Shown: positions 37,413-50,800 of the stretch, piece after piece
How the letters are laid out: each line of letters opens with the position of its first letter
Position numbering within the stretch: position 1 is the stretch's first letter
NCBI RefSeq assembly: GCF_019703515.2
Contig: NC_059373.1
Coordinates: forward strand, 20,112,281-20,176,280
Direction of reading: 5' to 3'
Origin: Myxocyprinus asiaticus
Taxonomy: Eukaryota; Chordata; Actinopteri; Cypriniformes; Catostomidae
DNA: 64,000 bases
Notes under the pieces: generated by a model
Told to the model about the DNA's origin: nothing
The model's database searches: none
What the model saw: the letters and a program-made list of their open reading frames with translations, nothing else
Made by a program: the position numbers and the translations under genes

Positions 37413-38089
37413 AATAAATATTGTTTGACATTTTCATGAGCACTGGTAATCATTCATACACATTGCACCTTGGTTAAATGTAAAAGGTAAACGCGTTTGA
37501 TTGAATTTTATATGAATAGGTTTCCTGAAAAGGCGGGAGAATGACTGCACATAAATTCATCATTATTTCACAGCTATCATAATGTTTAAGCCTAAACTTA
37601 TCAAATTAGTTAATCAAAAATCACATTTAAAATTAAATGAGCAGTTTCTTGTCTTCCCCAGTGGAGAGAGATGACAGAACACACGTTGTCTGGCGCGAAT
37701 TTCGCCTGTGATTTTGATTCATATTCGTGATTCGCAAAACAAATCATTCAGAGCGCTTTTTCAAGCTTTTTTACGGTTCAAAGGAATCAAATGTTATAGA
37801 TTAGCTCAAATGATTCTTTCAAGAATCATACCTCACTATCACCGATCTGCATGCATTTTTGCACATACAGCTTATTTTTTGCGGTGTTCAGTCGCAAAAG
37901 TAACGAAAGGGTCTGGAGAAATTTATCGGAGTAAAAGTATCAATTTTCTCTTCAAAATGTAGTAAAGTAAAATGTCAAAGAAATATTTATACTCAAGTAC
38001 AAATAATGAAACACTGTACTTATGTACAGTAACGAAGTATTGTCCTCTGTCTGATATGTAGCGTTGTAAAGTCCAATTCACTGACAACT

Positions 38090-38400
38090 GACAACTCATA
38101 ATAATTTGTACGAGATGGCGACTTGGCTTGTACAAAATGGTACGACTTTTTTCCCATAGAGACCAGCCAATCAACAGACAGAATTTTTAATTGACACATA
38201 TCATCTTTTAGCTAGCCTCCTATCCAAAAGCTTATTTTAAGAAAGGAAAGGTCTGTGAATACATTTGGTTACTCATTCCATATTTTTGCAAAACAATTTA
38301 TGCAACACAAATTAATGATGTATGTCAATAACCTGTAATACGCTTTCCACGTCTCGTTCTGAACCCTGATGTTTTTCTTTCATGCTACACAAGAATTATT
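38090..38400 (-). repeat. dispersed repeat, copy in - orientation
   Basis: Inverted counterpart of 22600-22950: GACTTGGCTTGTAC, TCCCATAGAGACCAGCCAATCA, TTAGCTAGCCTCC and TTGGTTACTCATTCC appear in reverse order and complement. Confidence 0.6.
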
Positions 38401-39848
38401 TCCTATTAAAATCAGAGTTAGGTTTAGGTTTGGGTAAGGGGTTAAACTTCAGAAAAATTGTAACAACATTGTTTGTTGGTTCGTTTCTTTTTCACTTTGG
38501 AAAAAAAGTTGTATGTTTTTGTCTTTTATGTAACTACTTTTTTTAAAGAATAGCTTGACTGAAGTTGCAGTTAGCTTCCCCAACACTGATGGATACAATA
38601 CATCCTGAGAGGTTCAAATGTTTCAATAAAACACCCTAAAAAGTTCAGCTGGAGCTAAAAAACCTTTCCTCAGAAAATGATTGTAGGAGCTTAAAAGGGC
38701 CATGTGGACCAATTTATTGACCCACAAGTAATAGTCGAAAATTAAGGGGATGAGACTCTGCCAAGCCTGTAATCCCGCTACCATGGTGAGATGCCCCAGC
38801 ATCTGAATGATGGGGCTGTTGTCAGGGCAACCTGCTTAGAACCTTCAGGGTGCAGAGCACTTACAATTCGCCCTGTGTTCTTTGTTTACTGAGAGATGAA
38901 CTGAGGAAGAAAGACAAAGCATGGAAAATGTCTACACCTGGGCAGGGCTATAAATCCAACACCTCTTTGAGATAAATAAGCATTTGGCTTTCGCAATGGG
39001 CCCAATAAGTCTTGGCATGAACTACTCATGTACACAAGACCAATGTTGTCATTTATAACTGAACCTGTCACCTCAAATGTTTCAATGGGACCAAGAATAG
39101 CTTCACTAAGAGTGCCACTGCAGAACCACCAGAGCTTAAGTATATCTAATATGATCTTTCTAAAAATACAACTACTGATAATTGAATAATAATAGAAAAA
39201 ACAAACAAACAATGAAATCATATTTAAAATCATAGCATAAAATAACATATGTTACCGAAGAAAAAAAACTATATTGCGGATGTTCTAATGGTACTGCCTC
39301 CTTAGGAAGAATCACTTATGTGTATTCCTCATTTGTAAATTGCTTTGGATTAAAGGGTCAGATAAATGAATAAATGGAAATGTTAAGTCAGAGAAGACTG
39401 GGTTCTATGCTTACAAAAGGTCAGATTTCATTGTTTGCATTGAAGCACACAAGATGTTCTTTTGGATTCAATGGATTTTACACAAACTTGTGGAGTCCAT
39501 TCCAGCTCGAGTGCATGCTGTCATTAAAGAAAGAGGGGGACATACCAAAAATTAAGACATTCTGAAATATTTCATTCAAATTATTATGCTGATAAAATAT
39601 TTTGTGTTGAAAAAATTGCTGTAAATTAGAAAATATGTAAAATATATTGTAAGCATTAAAACTAGTGGTCTCAGACTTTTGGTCTCCATTGAACATTATA
39701 TTTGTAATTTGCTTGTTGACTGGCATTGCTTAAACATACAAACATATTTGATCAAGTTTTAATTTCAAATTAAAATATGGCAATGTATATACAGTAAAAA
39801 CAGATGGTGCCAAAACAGTGTCTGTCAACAGTCAGTGAGGCATATATA
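38401..39848. other. intergenic, nothing recognised
   Basis: AT-rich sequence up to the Tc1 element. No supported gene. Confidence 0.45.
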
Positions 39849-41432
39849 CAGGTGCATCTCAATAAATTAGAATGTCGTGGAAAAGTTCATTTATTTCAGT
39901 AATTCAACTCAAATTGTGAAACTCGTGTATTAAATAAATTCAATGCACACAGACTGAAGTAGTTTAAGTCTTTGGTTCTTTTAATTGTGATGATTTTGGC
40001 TCACATTTAACAAAAACCCACCAATTCACTATCTCAAAAAATTAGAATATGGTGACATGCCAATCAGCTAATCAACTCAAAACACCTGCAAAGGTTTCCT
40101 GAGCCTTCAAAATGGTCTCTCAGTTTGGTTCACTAGGCTACACAATCATGGGGAAGACTGCTGATCTGACAGTTGTCCAGAAGACAATCATTGACACCCT
40201 TCACAAGGAGGGTAAGCCACAAACATTCATTGCCAAAGAAGCTGGCTGTTCACAGTGTGCTGTATCCAAGCATGTTAACAGAAAGTTGAGTGGAAGGAAA
40301 AAGTGTGGAAGAAAAAGATGCACAACCAACCGAGAGAACCGCAGCCTTATGAGGATTGTCAAGCAAAATCGATTCAAGAATTTGGGTGAACTTCACAAGG
40401 AATGGACTGAGGCTGGGGTCAAGGCATCAAGAGCCATCACACACAGACGTGTCAAGGAATTTGGCTACAGTTGTCGTATTCCTCTTGTTAAGCCACTCCT
40501 GAACCACAGACAATGTCAGAGGCGTCTTACCTGGGCTAAGGAGAAGAAGAACTGGACTGTTGCCCAGTGGTCCAAAGTCCTCTTTTCAGATGAGAGCAAG
40601 TTTTGTATTTCATTTGGAAACCAAGGTCCTAGAGTCTGGAGGAAGGGTGGAGAAGCTCATAGCACAAGTTGCTTGAAGTCCAGTGTTAAGTTTCCACAGT
40701 CTGTGATGATTTGGTGTGCAATGTCATCTGCTGGTGTTGGTCCATTGTGTTTTTTGAAAACCAAAGTCACTGCACCTGTTTACCAAGAAATTTTGGAGCA
40801 CTTCATGCTTCCTTCTGCTGACAAGCTTTTTAAAGATGCTGATTTCATTTTCCAGCAGGATTTGGCACCTGCCCACACTGCCAAAAGCACCAGAAGTTGG
40901 TTAAATGACCATGGTGTTGGTGTGCTTGACTGGCCAGCAAACTCACCAGACCTGAACCCCATAGAGAATCTATGGGGTATTGTCAAGAGGAGAATGAGAA
41001 ACAAGAGACCAAAAAATGCAGATGAGCTGAAGGCCACTGTCAAAGAAACCTGGGCTTCCACACCACCTCATTAGTGCCACAAACTGATCACCTCCATGCC
41101 ACGCCGAATTGAGGCAGTAATTAAAGCAAAAGGAGCCCCTACCAAGTATTGAGTACATATACAGTAAATGAACATACTTTCCAGAAGGCCAACAATTCAC
41201 TAAAAATGTTTTTTTTATTGGTCTTATGATGTATTCTAATTTTTTGAGATAGTGAATTGGTGGGTTTTTGTTAAATGTGAGCCAAAATCATCACAATTAA
41301 AAGAACCAAAGACTTAAACTACTTCAGTCTGTGTGCATTGAATTTATTTAATACACGAGTTTCACAATTTGAGTTGAATTACTGAAATAAATTAACTTTT
41401 CCACGACATTCTAATTTACTGAGATGCACCTG
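39849..41432 (+). mobile_element. full-length Tc1/mariner transposon, young copy
   Basis: A 1584-bp element flanked by TA at 39847-39848 and 41433-41434. Inverted terminal repeats of 201 bp (39849-40049 and 41232-41432) differ at only two positions that I can see, so the copy looks recently inserted. It contains a nearly intact transposase gene on the + strand. Ends: CAGGTGCATCTCAATAAATT and its inverse. Confidence 0.93.
40112..41074 (+). pseudogene. Tc1 transposase with one late premature stop
   Basis: Transposase of the Tc1 family, which cuts and pastes the element at TA. The open frame is 320 codons. There are two helix-turn-helix segments in the first 120 residues (VVQKTIIDTLHKEGK, CSQCAVSKHV, then the 90-120 stretch). 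A basic GRKKCGRKR-like linker is at 61-69, and the catalytic DDE domain has Asp160 (LFSDESKF), Asp250 (FQQDLAPAH) and Glu285 (LNPIENLWG). Spacing between the last two is 34 residues, the Tc1 signature. A TAG at 41072-41074 stops the frame. The next 25 codons (CHKLITSMPRRIEAVIKAKG..) stay open to TGA at 41150-41152 and match the family's usual C-terminus, so the stop is probably a CAG-to-TAG change. The true start may be the internal Met at residue 13 (MGKTADLT). Confidence 0.9.
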
Positions 41433-41897
41433 TATATCGGTAACGCACAACCATAAAGAAAGTCGACTTTGATCAGGAGCAAAAGCCTGAATTTTGTTAA
41501 GTAATGAGGCTACATTGAGCCTCGTGCAGTCTCACAGTGGAAGAATTGTAACACACATACCATGACAGAAATTAAAGCGAAATCACTGCTGGAACACAAT
41601 GAGCACTTGATGATTGTCCATAAATCATCAGTATATTTACAAGCATAAAAGACAGTGTACTTACAATGTGATATAAATAAGCAAAGACAGCAAATTCCCC
41701 CAGACATGAGCATGTGTGACAGATATAACTACATATGCATTTCCTGAAGGAAATACCAGCAAAAGAATAGCTTATAGAAGAAACAGTTCAAGGATTTTTG
41801 CAATCAGGGAGATAAACTCTTCAAAAGACTAGTCAATATTGGTCTATATAGGTAATATAATACATATACTGTATACTCTCCATATATATACAGTATA

Positions 41898-43060
41898 CAC
41901 TCACCGGCCACTTTATTAGGTACACCTGTACATCTACTTATTCATGCGATTATCTAATCAGCCAATCGTGTGGCAGCAGTGTAATGTATAAAATCATGTA
42001 GATATGGGTCAGAAACTTCAGTTAATGTTCACATCAACCATCAGAATGGGGAAAAATATGACCTCAGTGATTTAGACTGTGGCATGATTGTTGGTGCAAG
42101 ATGGGCTGGTTTGAGTATTTCTGTAATTGCTGATCTCCTGGGATTTTTATGTGCAACAGTCTCTAGAGTGTAAAGAGAATGGTGCGAAAAACAAAAAACA
42201 ACCAGTGAACGGCAGGTCAACGGAGAATGGCCAGACTGGTTCGAGCTGACAGAAAGGCTACGGAAATGCAGATAACCACTCTGTACAACTGTAGTGAGCA
42301 GAATAGCATCTCATAATCCACAACATGTCGAACCTTGAGGCGGATGGGCTACAACAGCAGAAGACCACACTGGGTTCCACTTCTGTCAGCCAAGAACAGA
42401 AAGCTGAGACTGCAGTGGGCCTACCATTTGTGTATCTCAGCAGAAATCCAGATTTGTCAGACCAGGCGATGTTTTTCCAATCGTCTACGGTCCAGTTTTG
42501 GTGAGCCTGTGCCCACTGCAGCCTCAGTTTCCTGTTCTAAGCTGACAGTAGTGGTACATGGAGGGGTCTTCTGCTGCTGTAGCCCATCCACCTTAATGTT
42601 CGATATGTTGTATGTTCAGAAATGCTTTTCTGCATAGAACTGATGTAACCTGTGGTTATTTGGGTTACTGTCACCTTTCTGTCAGCTGGACCAGTCTGGC
42701 CATTCTCCTCTGACCTCTGTCATTAACAAGCCATTTTCGCACACAGAACTGTCGGTCGCTGGATGTTTTTTGTTTTTCGCACCATTCTCTTTAACCTTCT
42801 AGATACTGGTGTGCGTGAAACTCTCAGGAGATCAGCAGTTACAGAAATACTCAAACCAGCCCGTCTGGCACTAACAATCATGCCACGGTCTAAATCACTG
42901 AGATCACATTTTTTCCCCCATTCTGATGGTTGATGTGAACATTGACTGAAGCTCCTGACCCGTATCTGCATGATTTTATACATTACACTGCTGCCACACA
43001 ATTGGCTGATTAGATAATCGCATGAATAAGTAGATTTACAGGTAAAGCAGCCGGTGTGTG
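41898..43060. mobile_element. fold-back element made of two Tc1 5' halves
   Basis: Left end CACTCACCGGCCACTTTATT follows TA (41896-41897). The right end CCGGTGTGTG precedes TA (43061-43062) and has lost a few terminal bases. 41898 to about 42415 runs 5'-to-3' from a terminus into the transposase N-terminal half (MGYNSRRPH.VPLLSAKNRKL). 43060 down to about 42420 is an independent copy of the same 5' part on the other strand, extending slightly further to a first-Asp motif (WSDKSGF). They meet tail to tail near 42418. The 3' half of the transposon is absent. Confidence 0.8.
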
Positions 43061-45049
43061 TAAATAGCTATGTGCATTGAATATATAAATATTATGACAT
43101 TAACATTGCTGTTACATTTAAAATGCTGAAGGTTTTCTGTTAGACAATGGGAGATTTTAAAACTGTAATCTAAATTCCCCCCCCCCCCCCAAGTATAAAA
43201 TTCACAAAAATGTGCATGTTATGCGGTTCTTGAATTAACTGCAGACATTTAATACTTACAGTTAGGACTTAAGGTAACCCTTACCAGAATGTTTCAAGAA
43301 TATCAATACAGTGTTGCACTTGCAAGCACTGCAATTCGTTTGACTTTAGATGCATATGGATAAGTGAATTTAGTTCAGAGAATGGTAAACTGTTGTGTAT
43401 GGTTATATACGATGAGTCATGCCCAAATCAATACAAGCTCTCCATTCTAAATGGGCTATTTAAACTGCAGGTTTCACAACAGGAGAAGGGGAAGCCAATT
43501 AATTAGTGCTAAAGCCTTGCTTCCGATAGAGGATTAGAGTGTACTACAAAGCGCATGGACAAAAAGGATACCTGAAGGGCAATGTGACATTGAGAAAAGT
43601 TAAAGAACTCAGGCTCAGGATTTGTAATGTGTGCAAATGTGTTGGCTACAAATGTTGGCTATTTATTTAGAATTAACAGTGGATCATGCTGTGTAATAAA
43701 ATAAATAAATAAAATAAAAAGAGAGTGACAAAAGTAGAGAAAAAAAGAGCAAAGCTGGTCTAAATATCTCCAAGTTGGGTCTATAATTGTCAGCAAGTCC
43801 CTTTTTTCTTCCGCTGACTGTGCTTTGAAAGGGTCCAGAGGGAGAGCCTAGTTCTACACTAACTTCTAACAGAGACATGTTCAGGGATTCAGATCAGCCA
43901 TTTCATTTTTTTTATTCCATTGCGCAATTGCCTATGAGGATTCAGCATACATACTATACAGTTTTATCCAGCAAAATAAATAAAAAAAATATGTATAAAA
44001 AGAAATGTGAGAACAGTGCCACAAAAATAAAATGTTGCCTTATGACAAAATGATAAACATAATTAAATTGACAAGAATGTTAGTGTCTTTAATTTGCAAC
44101 TCAGACATCAATGCAGTACAGCTGAATGTTATTACACCATTTAGTAATGTTACATTTCTGAAAACAGCACAGCACAAAGAAAGCAACATACAGTACTTCT
44201 GTTAGCGATATACATTACATTTCTACATTTCAGACATACAGCATCTAAAGTAAATAGTCCCAAATACACAGGAGAATTTATCCATTTCTATTGGGAAGTA
44301 ATGTGGAGTCAAGTTCTTTTTAGTTTATGCTCTTAATATTATTATTTTTAACATACAAGTAATCACATTCCTGAACAAAAGTTTTTTTTTATGAAAAAGA
44401 CAACAATACAACAATCTCTCTCTGGGATCAACCACATTTCTATAAGCGTCTTAAATTATAAAATCAATATTAAAGAAGTGACAATAAGTTGCAATGTAAA
44501 ACGTACAGTATGAGGTGCTTGTGTAACAGAGTGGAAAAAACTCGTAAAATGAACAGCAGCAGCCTGTTAAAACACGAAAAGTTCTGCAATGTACATGCAT
44601 TTTCAATAAAATAACAGACTTGAACAAAGCCTCAAAGTGTCAAACTGTGAAGTACATGTCTTGGTCATCATTTCAAAAGGACCCTTGTTACCGAATCATT
44701 ACAAACGGTGCAAAAAGGGCATATGGACAAAATGGTTGCTTAGCCACAGCTATGTTCAAATAATTGTTTGAAATCTTTCATTCTCGTTGTCATTGAAGCG
44801 ATACTGATAACACTTCCCTTATTACCATTTTTGTTTACAACCCTTCATAGGCCTGCATCATTACAGTATGTATTCACAGCATGTCCTGCTTACATTCGTA
44901 ATGAAATGTAAACAGAAGCTGCACACATTTAAATGTTTGAAAAATAAAGCACAAGCTGAGTATGTACTGGATACCGACTGAGGACAAGTAACAGTATACT
45001 ATAGGTGGGTATGGTTTCCATGATGATTCTGTTGAGACTGGAGTTGCCT
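43061..45049 (-). other. intergenic, probably including the vps50 3' UTR
   Basis: No coding potential seen. The part nearest vps50 is likely its 3' UTR. An AATAAA on the - strand near 43906-43913 could end it, about 1.1 kb past the stop, but this is not testable here. A 14-base poly-C run is at 43177-43190. Confidence 0.3.
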
Positions 45050-45169
45050 TTATCTTTTTGGCCGGTCAATGTCATCGATAGCTGCGAGGAGTTTCTGTCT
45101 TGCCTTCTTGTTGATATGGGCCCCGAGGCAGACGTTGACCAGGTTAGTCAGCTGCTTCATGGAGTATTC
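45050..45169 (-). CDS. vps50: vps50 last coding exon and stop
   Basis: Forty codons including the stop, reading [19 protein letters not shown] then [20 protein letters not shown]. The acceptor is gtttggccag with a good pyrimidine tract (complement of 45170-45190). The open frame continues to 45265, but that part is intron: joining at 45169 restores the family order in which the preceding exon's HR runs into [12 protein letters not shown]. Confidence 0.93.
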   Translation of the reverse strand, partial: EYSMKQLTNLVNVCLGAHINKKARQKLLAAIDDIDRPKR

Positions 45170-47796
45170 CTGGCCAAACACAAAACAGAGCTCCTGATAT
45201 AAATCTATTGGAGAATTCCTTGGCACAAAGCAATAATGTATGATGCATTCAATTGCTAACAACAATGGGTATCATTACATTTTCTTAATGAAGAATGAAA
45301 ACCTAGTGAGGTGCCAACCTAGACCACATTTTTTAACATCCCAAGCACGTTTGGAGCATACAGCAGGAAGCTCACTTTGTTTTAAAATACAGCCATTGTC
45401 CTGATATTTAAAATGATGTAATTTAGAGGTTGACTGATAACAGCTCTCTGAACTATCTGATATTGGCAAAAATGAACACTTTTCTCTAGAGGGCATCTAA
45501 AGGGTAAAAAAAACAAAACAACAATCACATCATTGTGAGAGATTGTTGTGACACTATTCTCAGCACAGGGTCTGACACTTAGGATGGATGCTAATTAGTA
45601 ACAACATTGACAGAGTAGCTAAGGTATGTATACACATTATCATTACCATTATTATCATGCAGTCATGACACAATTACTCAAAAGTTAACAGTAAGTGGTT
45701 TATTATTTAATTTGGTCATTACTAGTCGCCGCACTTTAGAATTGCAGTTTGAGTATGCTAACATTAGCAGCATGGCAAAAGACATCATATTTTACCAGAG
45801 ATGTGAGATTACAGACTGAACTGAATGTATTAAGTTAAAGGAATAGTTCACCCAAAAATGATCATTCTCAAATGTTTTACTCACCCTTATGCCATCTCAA
45901 ACTCAAATTACTTTCATTCTTTTGCAGAACAAAAACAAAGATATTTTGATGGAGATATGATGTGAATATACATACAATACATGTCAATGGGGACATACAA
46001 TACATGTCAACACTATACATACAATACATGTCAACACTTCCAAGCACCAAAAAGGACATAAAGGCAGCATTAAAGTAATCCTTGCGATGCGAGTGGTTTA
46101 ATCCAAGTCTTTTGAAGTGATTTGATCGGTTTTGAGTGATAACGGACCAGAACTCCTTTTTCACTATAAATCTTACCATCTGCAGTCTCCTAGGCGCAAC
46201 CATGATTTGAAGCACTTGACGCATGTGCAGAGTACATGTGCATGGGTAGAGCATCATAGATTTAACCACTTGAGACGTATGGATTATCTTAATACTGCCT
46301 TTATTTCCATTTTGGAGCTTGGAGGTGTTGGTCCCTATTGACTTGTATTGTATGTATATATTCACATCATATCTCCATCAAATATCTTCGTTTGTGTTCC
46401 ACAGAAGAAAGTCATACAAGTTTGAGATGGCATAAGGGTGAGTAATTGATGAAAGAATTCTCAAGTTTAGTCTAACTATTCCTTTAAAAGGCAAAATACT
46501 GTAAAGTACTGTCAAATGAAATGTAAAAAAGTCAAACGTATTTCTACCAATGACTCTTAAGAGCTGGTTCTCCCAAGTTATCGTTTTTAATCATTCACTG
46601 AATCAGTCAAAGCAATGACTGAATGATCATCTGATTCATTTACTGAACAGCAAGTCATCCTATCTTTCATTCATGTCCAATTTAAATATGAACTATTACC
46701 ATGTACTGTGTACTTAATTATCCATACACCACAAAATATTTCATTATTTTATTTAATCTGTATAATTACTGACTGGTTATTAATATAACAAATGTAGGCC
46801 TTTAGCCAATATTTTCATTCAATTTTAAAAATCTTTTTACCCATCTTAGTTATCATTATCTACAAAATCCATTATCAGTCAACCTTTAGAATCATCATCT
46901 TTAAACAATTTAACAATCTGCCTACTTTCTGGCCTGTTGCCAGGTCTTACCCTGTGGTTTTTGATAAACTGCTCCATGTCATTCTCAGTTAGGTAGTATG
47001 CCTTGATATAGGTCTCCACAAACTCCTTATCTGGAATTGGTCTGAGGTCTGTGAGCTTCTCTAGCTTCATCAGGAACTGCTGGAAGTCCAGCTGCATCAG
47101 CGCACGTCCTTCATTACTGCATTTCTTTACATTAGCGTAGCTGGCAGACAACAGAGAGGTGAGGGTGGTTCAGACAGACACAGGGCATTCATTATCTGTT
47201 GACACCTTATGGTGCATTAATTGTGTGAACAGTGCCCTAGAGCAACCTGAGGATAAGTGTCTTGCTCAAGGGCACGGTGGTGGTTGTAACTCTCCAGTTC
47301 ACAGGCTACCTTGTGCCCTACCTCTGATTACATTATTGGCCTTGCTCCCTAACCACTAGACTTCAATAACACAAATATAAAGATTACTACATCAATACTT
47401 TAACAGACAGACAGACAGATAGATGGCTATAAATAGACAAACAGACAGATGGGCAGACAGACAGACAGATAAAGAGATGGACAGACTGACAGACAGACTG
47501 ACAAGTTAGTTAGTTAGTCAGACAGATGGACGGACAGACGGATGGTACAGACAGACAGATAGATGGATGGATGAATGGATGACACAGATAGACAGACAGA
47601 TAGCTAGATAGACAGCTATAGATAGACAAACAGACGGACAGACAGAGATAGAAAGGACAGACAGACGTAGACAGACAGACAGACAGACAGAGACATACAG
47701 AGACAGACAGATGGAAAGACAGACAGAGATATACAGACAGACAGATGGACAGATAGAAAGAGAGACACAGACAGACAGACAGATTGATAGATAGAC

Positions 47797-47830
<34 letters not shown>

Positions 47831-50800
47831 GTTTGGGAACAAAAGACATTTAAAAGATCTGAATTGCTCTGGCACACATTTTTGTGAAAGACATGCTTAA
47901 AGCATTCCTGGGAGGAATATAAAAAAAAAATCCTTTTCAAAATAAAAGTCCCTAAACATTATTCTTATGGCAAGGGACTATTAAAGATATATAGAGTCGG
48001 TACAGGGATGGAATCCCAGACTAAAAATGGATAATATTAGAAAAAAGGGGTAAGGTTAAAATTAGCCAGAAGCCTTACCAAAATCATTCTAGAAATATAT
48101 TCTATTAATATCTTTGGTTTAAACCTTTTGGTTGTATTGTTCTTAATTGTTTTATCCAGTACACCACCTTCTACTTTCGCTGTTAGGTTAACCACGGTCG
48201 ATTACTTTCTAGGCCTGAAATCTTAAGGTTTGCAACTGAATGTTCTCTAAAATGAGAATATAATATTTTGTCTGGCTCCTGGTGACCCACCTGATATAAA
48301 TGTTGTTAAACGAACTGCTAGGGTATGTTTTGTTTCACCTATATATAATTTCCCACACTTTGTACACTCTATAACATAAATCACATTGCAACTTTGCAAT
48401 GTAAAAGTTTGTAAAATGGGACTCCCCAAGTAGGATTGTTTTTTTTTTAAACTAAATATCTAGATTTAAAATGAAGATGCCAAGATAGAAACTTAGGTTT
48501 ATAAGCAGAATGTTGTATAAATTGAGCATGCACTAACATATCTTTTAAATTTCTATTTCTTCTAAATGCTGCCATTACCTTAAAACGTCGTGTATGTCCT
48601 GTGACTGCTGAAAATGGGTCTTCACAGCAGAATTCAATTTCCAAGCCATTGGTGAAAATAAACTAATCAATGGAATCAAAGATATACCCTTATTCATAAC
48701 CTTTGGGACATTCATATAATTTCTGTCTACATTAAACTTCCCACAAACGTCCACTTTAATACCCCTCTGAAATCTCTTTCTATAACCTCTAGGTCTGAGG
48801 GCTTTAAAAAGTACCAGTGTTGCCTCTTCAACATCTTCTGGTTGGGAGCAAATTCTATGAAATCGGATCAAGTGAGATTTAATAATCCCCTTAAACGTCT
48901 GTTTAGGGTGAAAACTCTTTTTGCGCAAAAGTGCATGTGTGTCAGTAGACTTAAAAAACACCTTTGTACCCAAACCTTTTATTCTCTCAACCCCACCTTT
49001 AAAAAAAAAAAACCAGGGTGTCTAAAAATTCCAATCTTTCTTTTTGGAGGTTGTACTTGATAGTGATACTGGATGATGTGTATTAAAAATGTCTTTAAAT
49101 GTATAAAACTCCCCCTCTGAATGAGTCCAAAGCCCATATATCTACAACACATGACAGGTAAAACAGGGCATTTCTGAAAGACAGTTTGCTCCCAGTCTGC
49201 CATGTAAATATTCGCATAAGCTTGGGCAAATTTCTTTCCCATAGCTGTGCCATGTATTTGTAAATAGTGTTTAGAATTAAACACAAAATCATTTCTAGTT
49301 AGACCCATTTCCAGCAGTGATAGAATGATCTCATCACATCTTCTTGGATACGGATATCTCAAAAATATATTCTTTACTGCCTTGAGTTCCAAGGCTGTAT
49401 CAATATTTGTATAGAGGCTATCAATATCAAAAGAAAACAAAAACGTATTTTCAGTTACTACAATATTTCTAAGTCTCTGCACAAGATATGTATCCTTCAT
49501 GTAACTGGGATGCATCTGTGATAGAGGATTTAAAAAATAATAAATATATTCTGCCACCCGACATGACTCCGAGCCACAGTCCGATACTATGGGTTGACCG
49601 CATGGAACTTCAAAGGGAACCGTCCATGTTGTTGAATCCTTATGTATGTTTTTTTTTTTTCTCCCTTTTTCTCCTCAATTTGGCATGCCCAATTCCCAAT
49701 GCGCTCTAGGTCCTCGTGGTGGCGTTGTGACTCGCCTCAATCTGGGTGGCAGAGGACGAATCTCAGTTGTCTCCACGTCTGAGACGTCAATCCGCACATC
49801 TTATCACGTGGCTTGTTGTGCGCATTACCGCAGAGACCTAGTGTGTGTGGAGGCTTCATGCTACTCCCTGCGGTGTCCACACACAACTCACCACATGCCC
49901 CACCGAGCGCGAGAACCACATTATAGTGACCACGAGGAGGTTAACCCAACGTGACTCCACCCACCCTAGCAACTGTGCCAATTGGTTGCTTAGGAAGCCT
50001 GACTGGAGTCACTTAGCATGCCCTGGATTTGAACTTGTGACTCCAGGTGTGGTAGTCAGCGTCTTTACTTGCTGAGCTACCCAGGCCCCCCCTTATGTAT
50101 TTTTGGTAAGAGATAAAACTGATGTGCACGTGGATTATCTGGGCCTATAAGGTACCTTAATTGTTTTTTATTAATAATTTTTTTTTCTCATAAAGTACAT
50201 TTAATTTACTTGTCTTATGCGTTTTTGGGTCTCTTCTTGTATTGAATTTGAAAGAGGCATATAATGTTTTACATTACTTAATTGACGATTCGCTTCTGAA
50301 AGATATTGGCTACTATCCATAATTCTATGGCTGAACCTTTATCCGCTGGTTTTATAACAACATTCCGGTTTGATCTTAAAAACTTTAAGGCCCTGCGTCG
50401 TTTCATTGTTAAGTTATCCATAGAATCTTGATTATTGAAAAAATTAAATTTTTATCTCTTTGAATAATTTTCTTAATAAAAGGAGACACATTTTTTTCTG
50501 GTGGTTCCCACATAGATTTTTCAATAAAAGGAACTGAGGAAAATTCATTATTAAAACCAAAATGATCTAAAAGTTTTGTTTGCTATTGGTATAAGTTCCG
50601 TATAGCCAACCATTTTGGGCGTAGGGACAAATGTAAGACCCCTCTCCAAACTTTGTTCTTGGTCTCCAGAAAGAATAAAACACTTTGACAAATTTAAAAT
50701 ACTTCCAGCTCGTGGGGTAGTAAATTCACTCTTCTCCCCCCTACGCATTTCCCTTTGACCAATGTACAGGATCACCTGGAACAGTACTAAAGAGCATTAA

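Larger units (their letters stand above)
35549..38045. mobile_element. hAT-like non-autonomous element carrying a nested MITE
   Basis: Left end CAGTGTTGTATAAAGTATCC is followed by TTAAGTAAAAGTAAAGATACC and ACTCAAGTATTAAAGTA. The right part (37900-38045) has AGTAAAAGTATC, TACTCAAGTACAAATAATG and AGTAACGAAGTATTG in complementary style. This resembles a hAT MITE type common in fish. The right end is not sharply defined and no target duplication was found. A palindromic TTAA MITE lies inside. Confidence 0.42.

Noticed and set aside
40780..41200. Open frames antisense to the Tc1 transposase
   Set aside because: Shadows of the transposase reading frame, with no family resemblance.
45170..45265. 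Extension of the last vps50 exon upstream of EYSMKQ
   Set aside because: Open by chance. A strong acceptor at 45170-45171 and the family sequence order place the exon start at 45169.
47403..47831. CRISPR-like repeat array
   Set aside because: Four-base microsatellite without regular repeat-spacer structure, in a eukaryotic intron.
47510..47940. Long open frames rich in Cys-Leu-Ser-Val
   Set aside because: They are the GACA microsatellite read in all frames, not proteins. The same applies at 51463-51824 outside the SGNH-like part.
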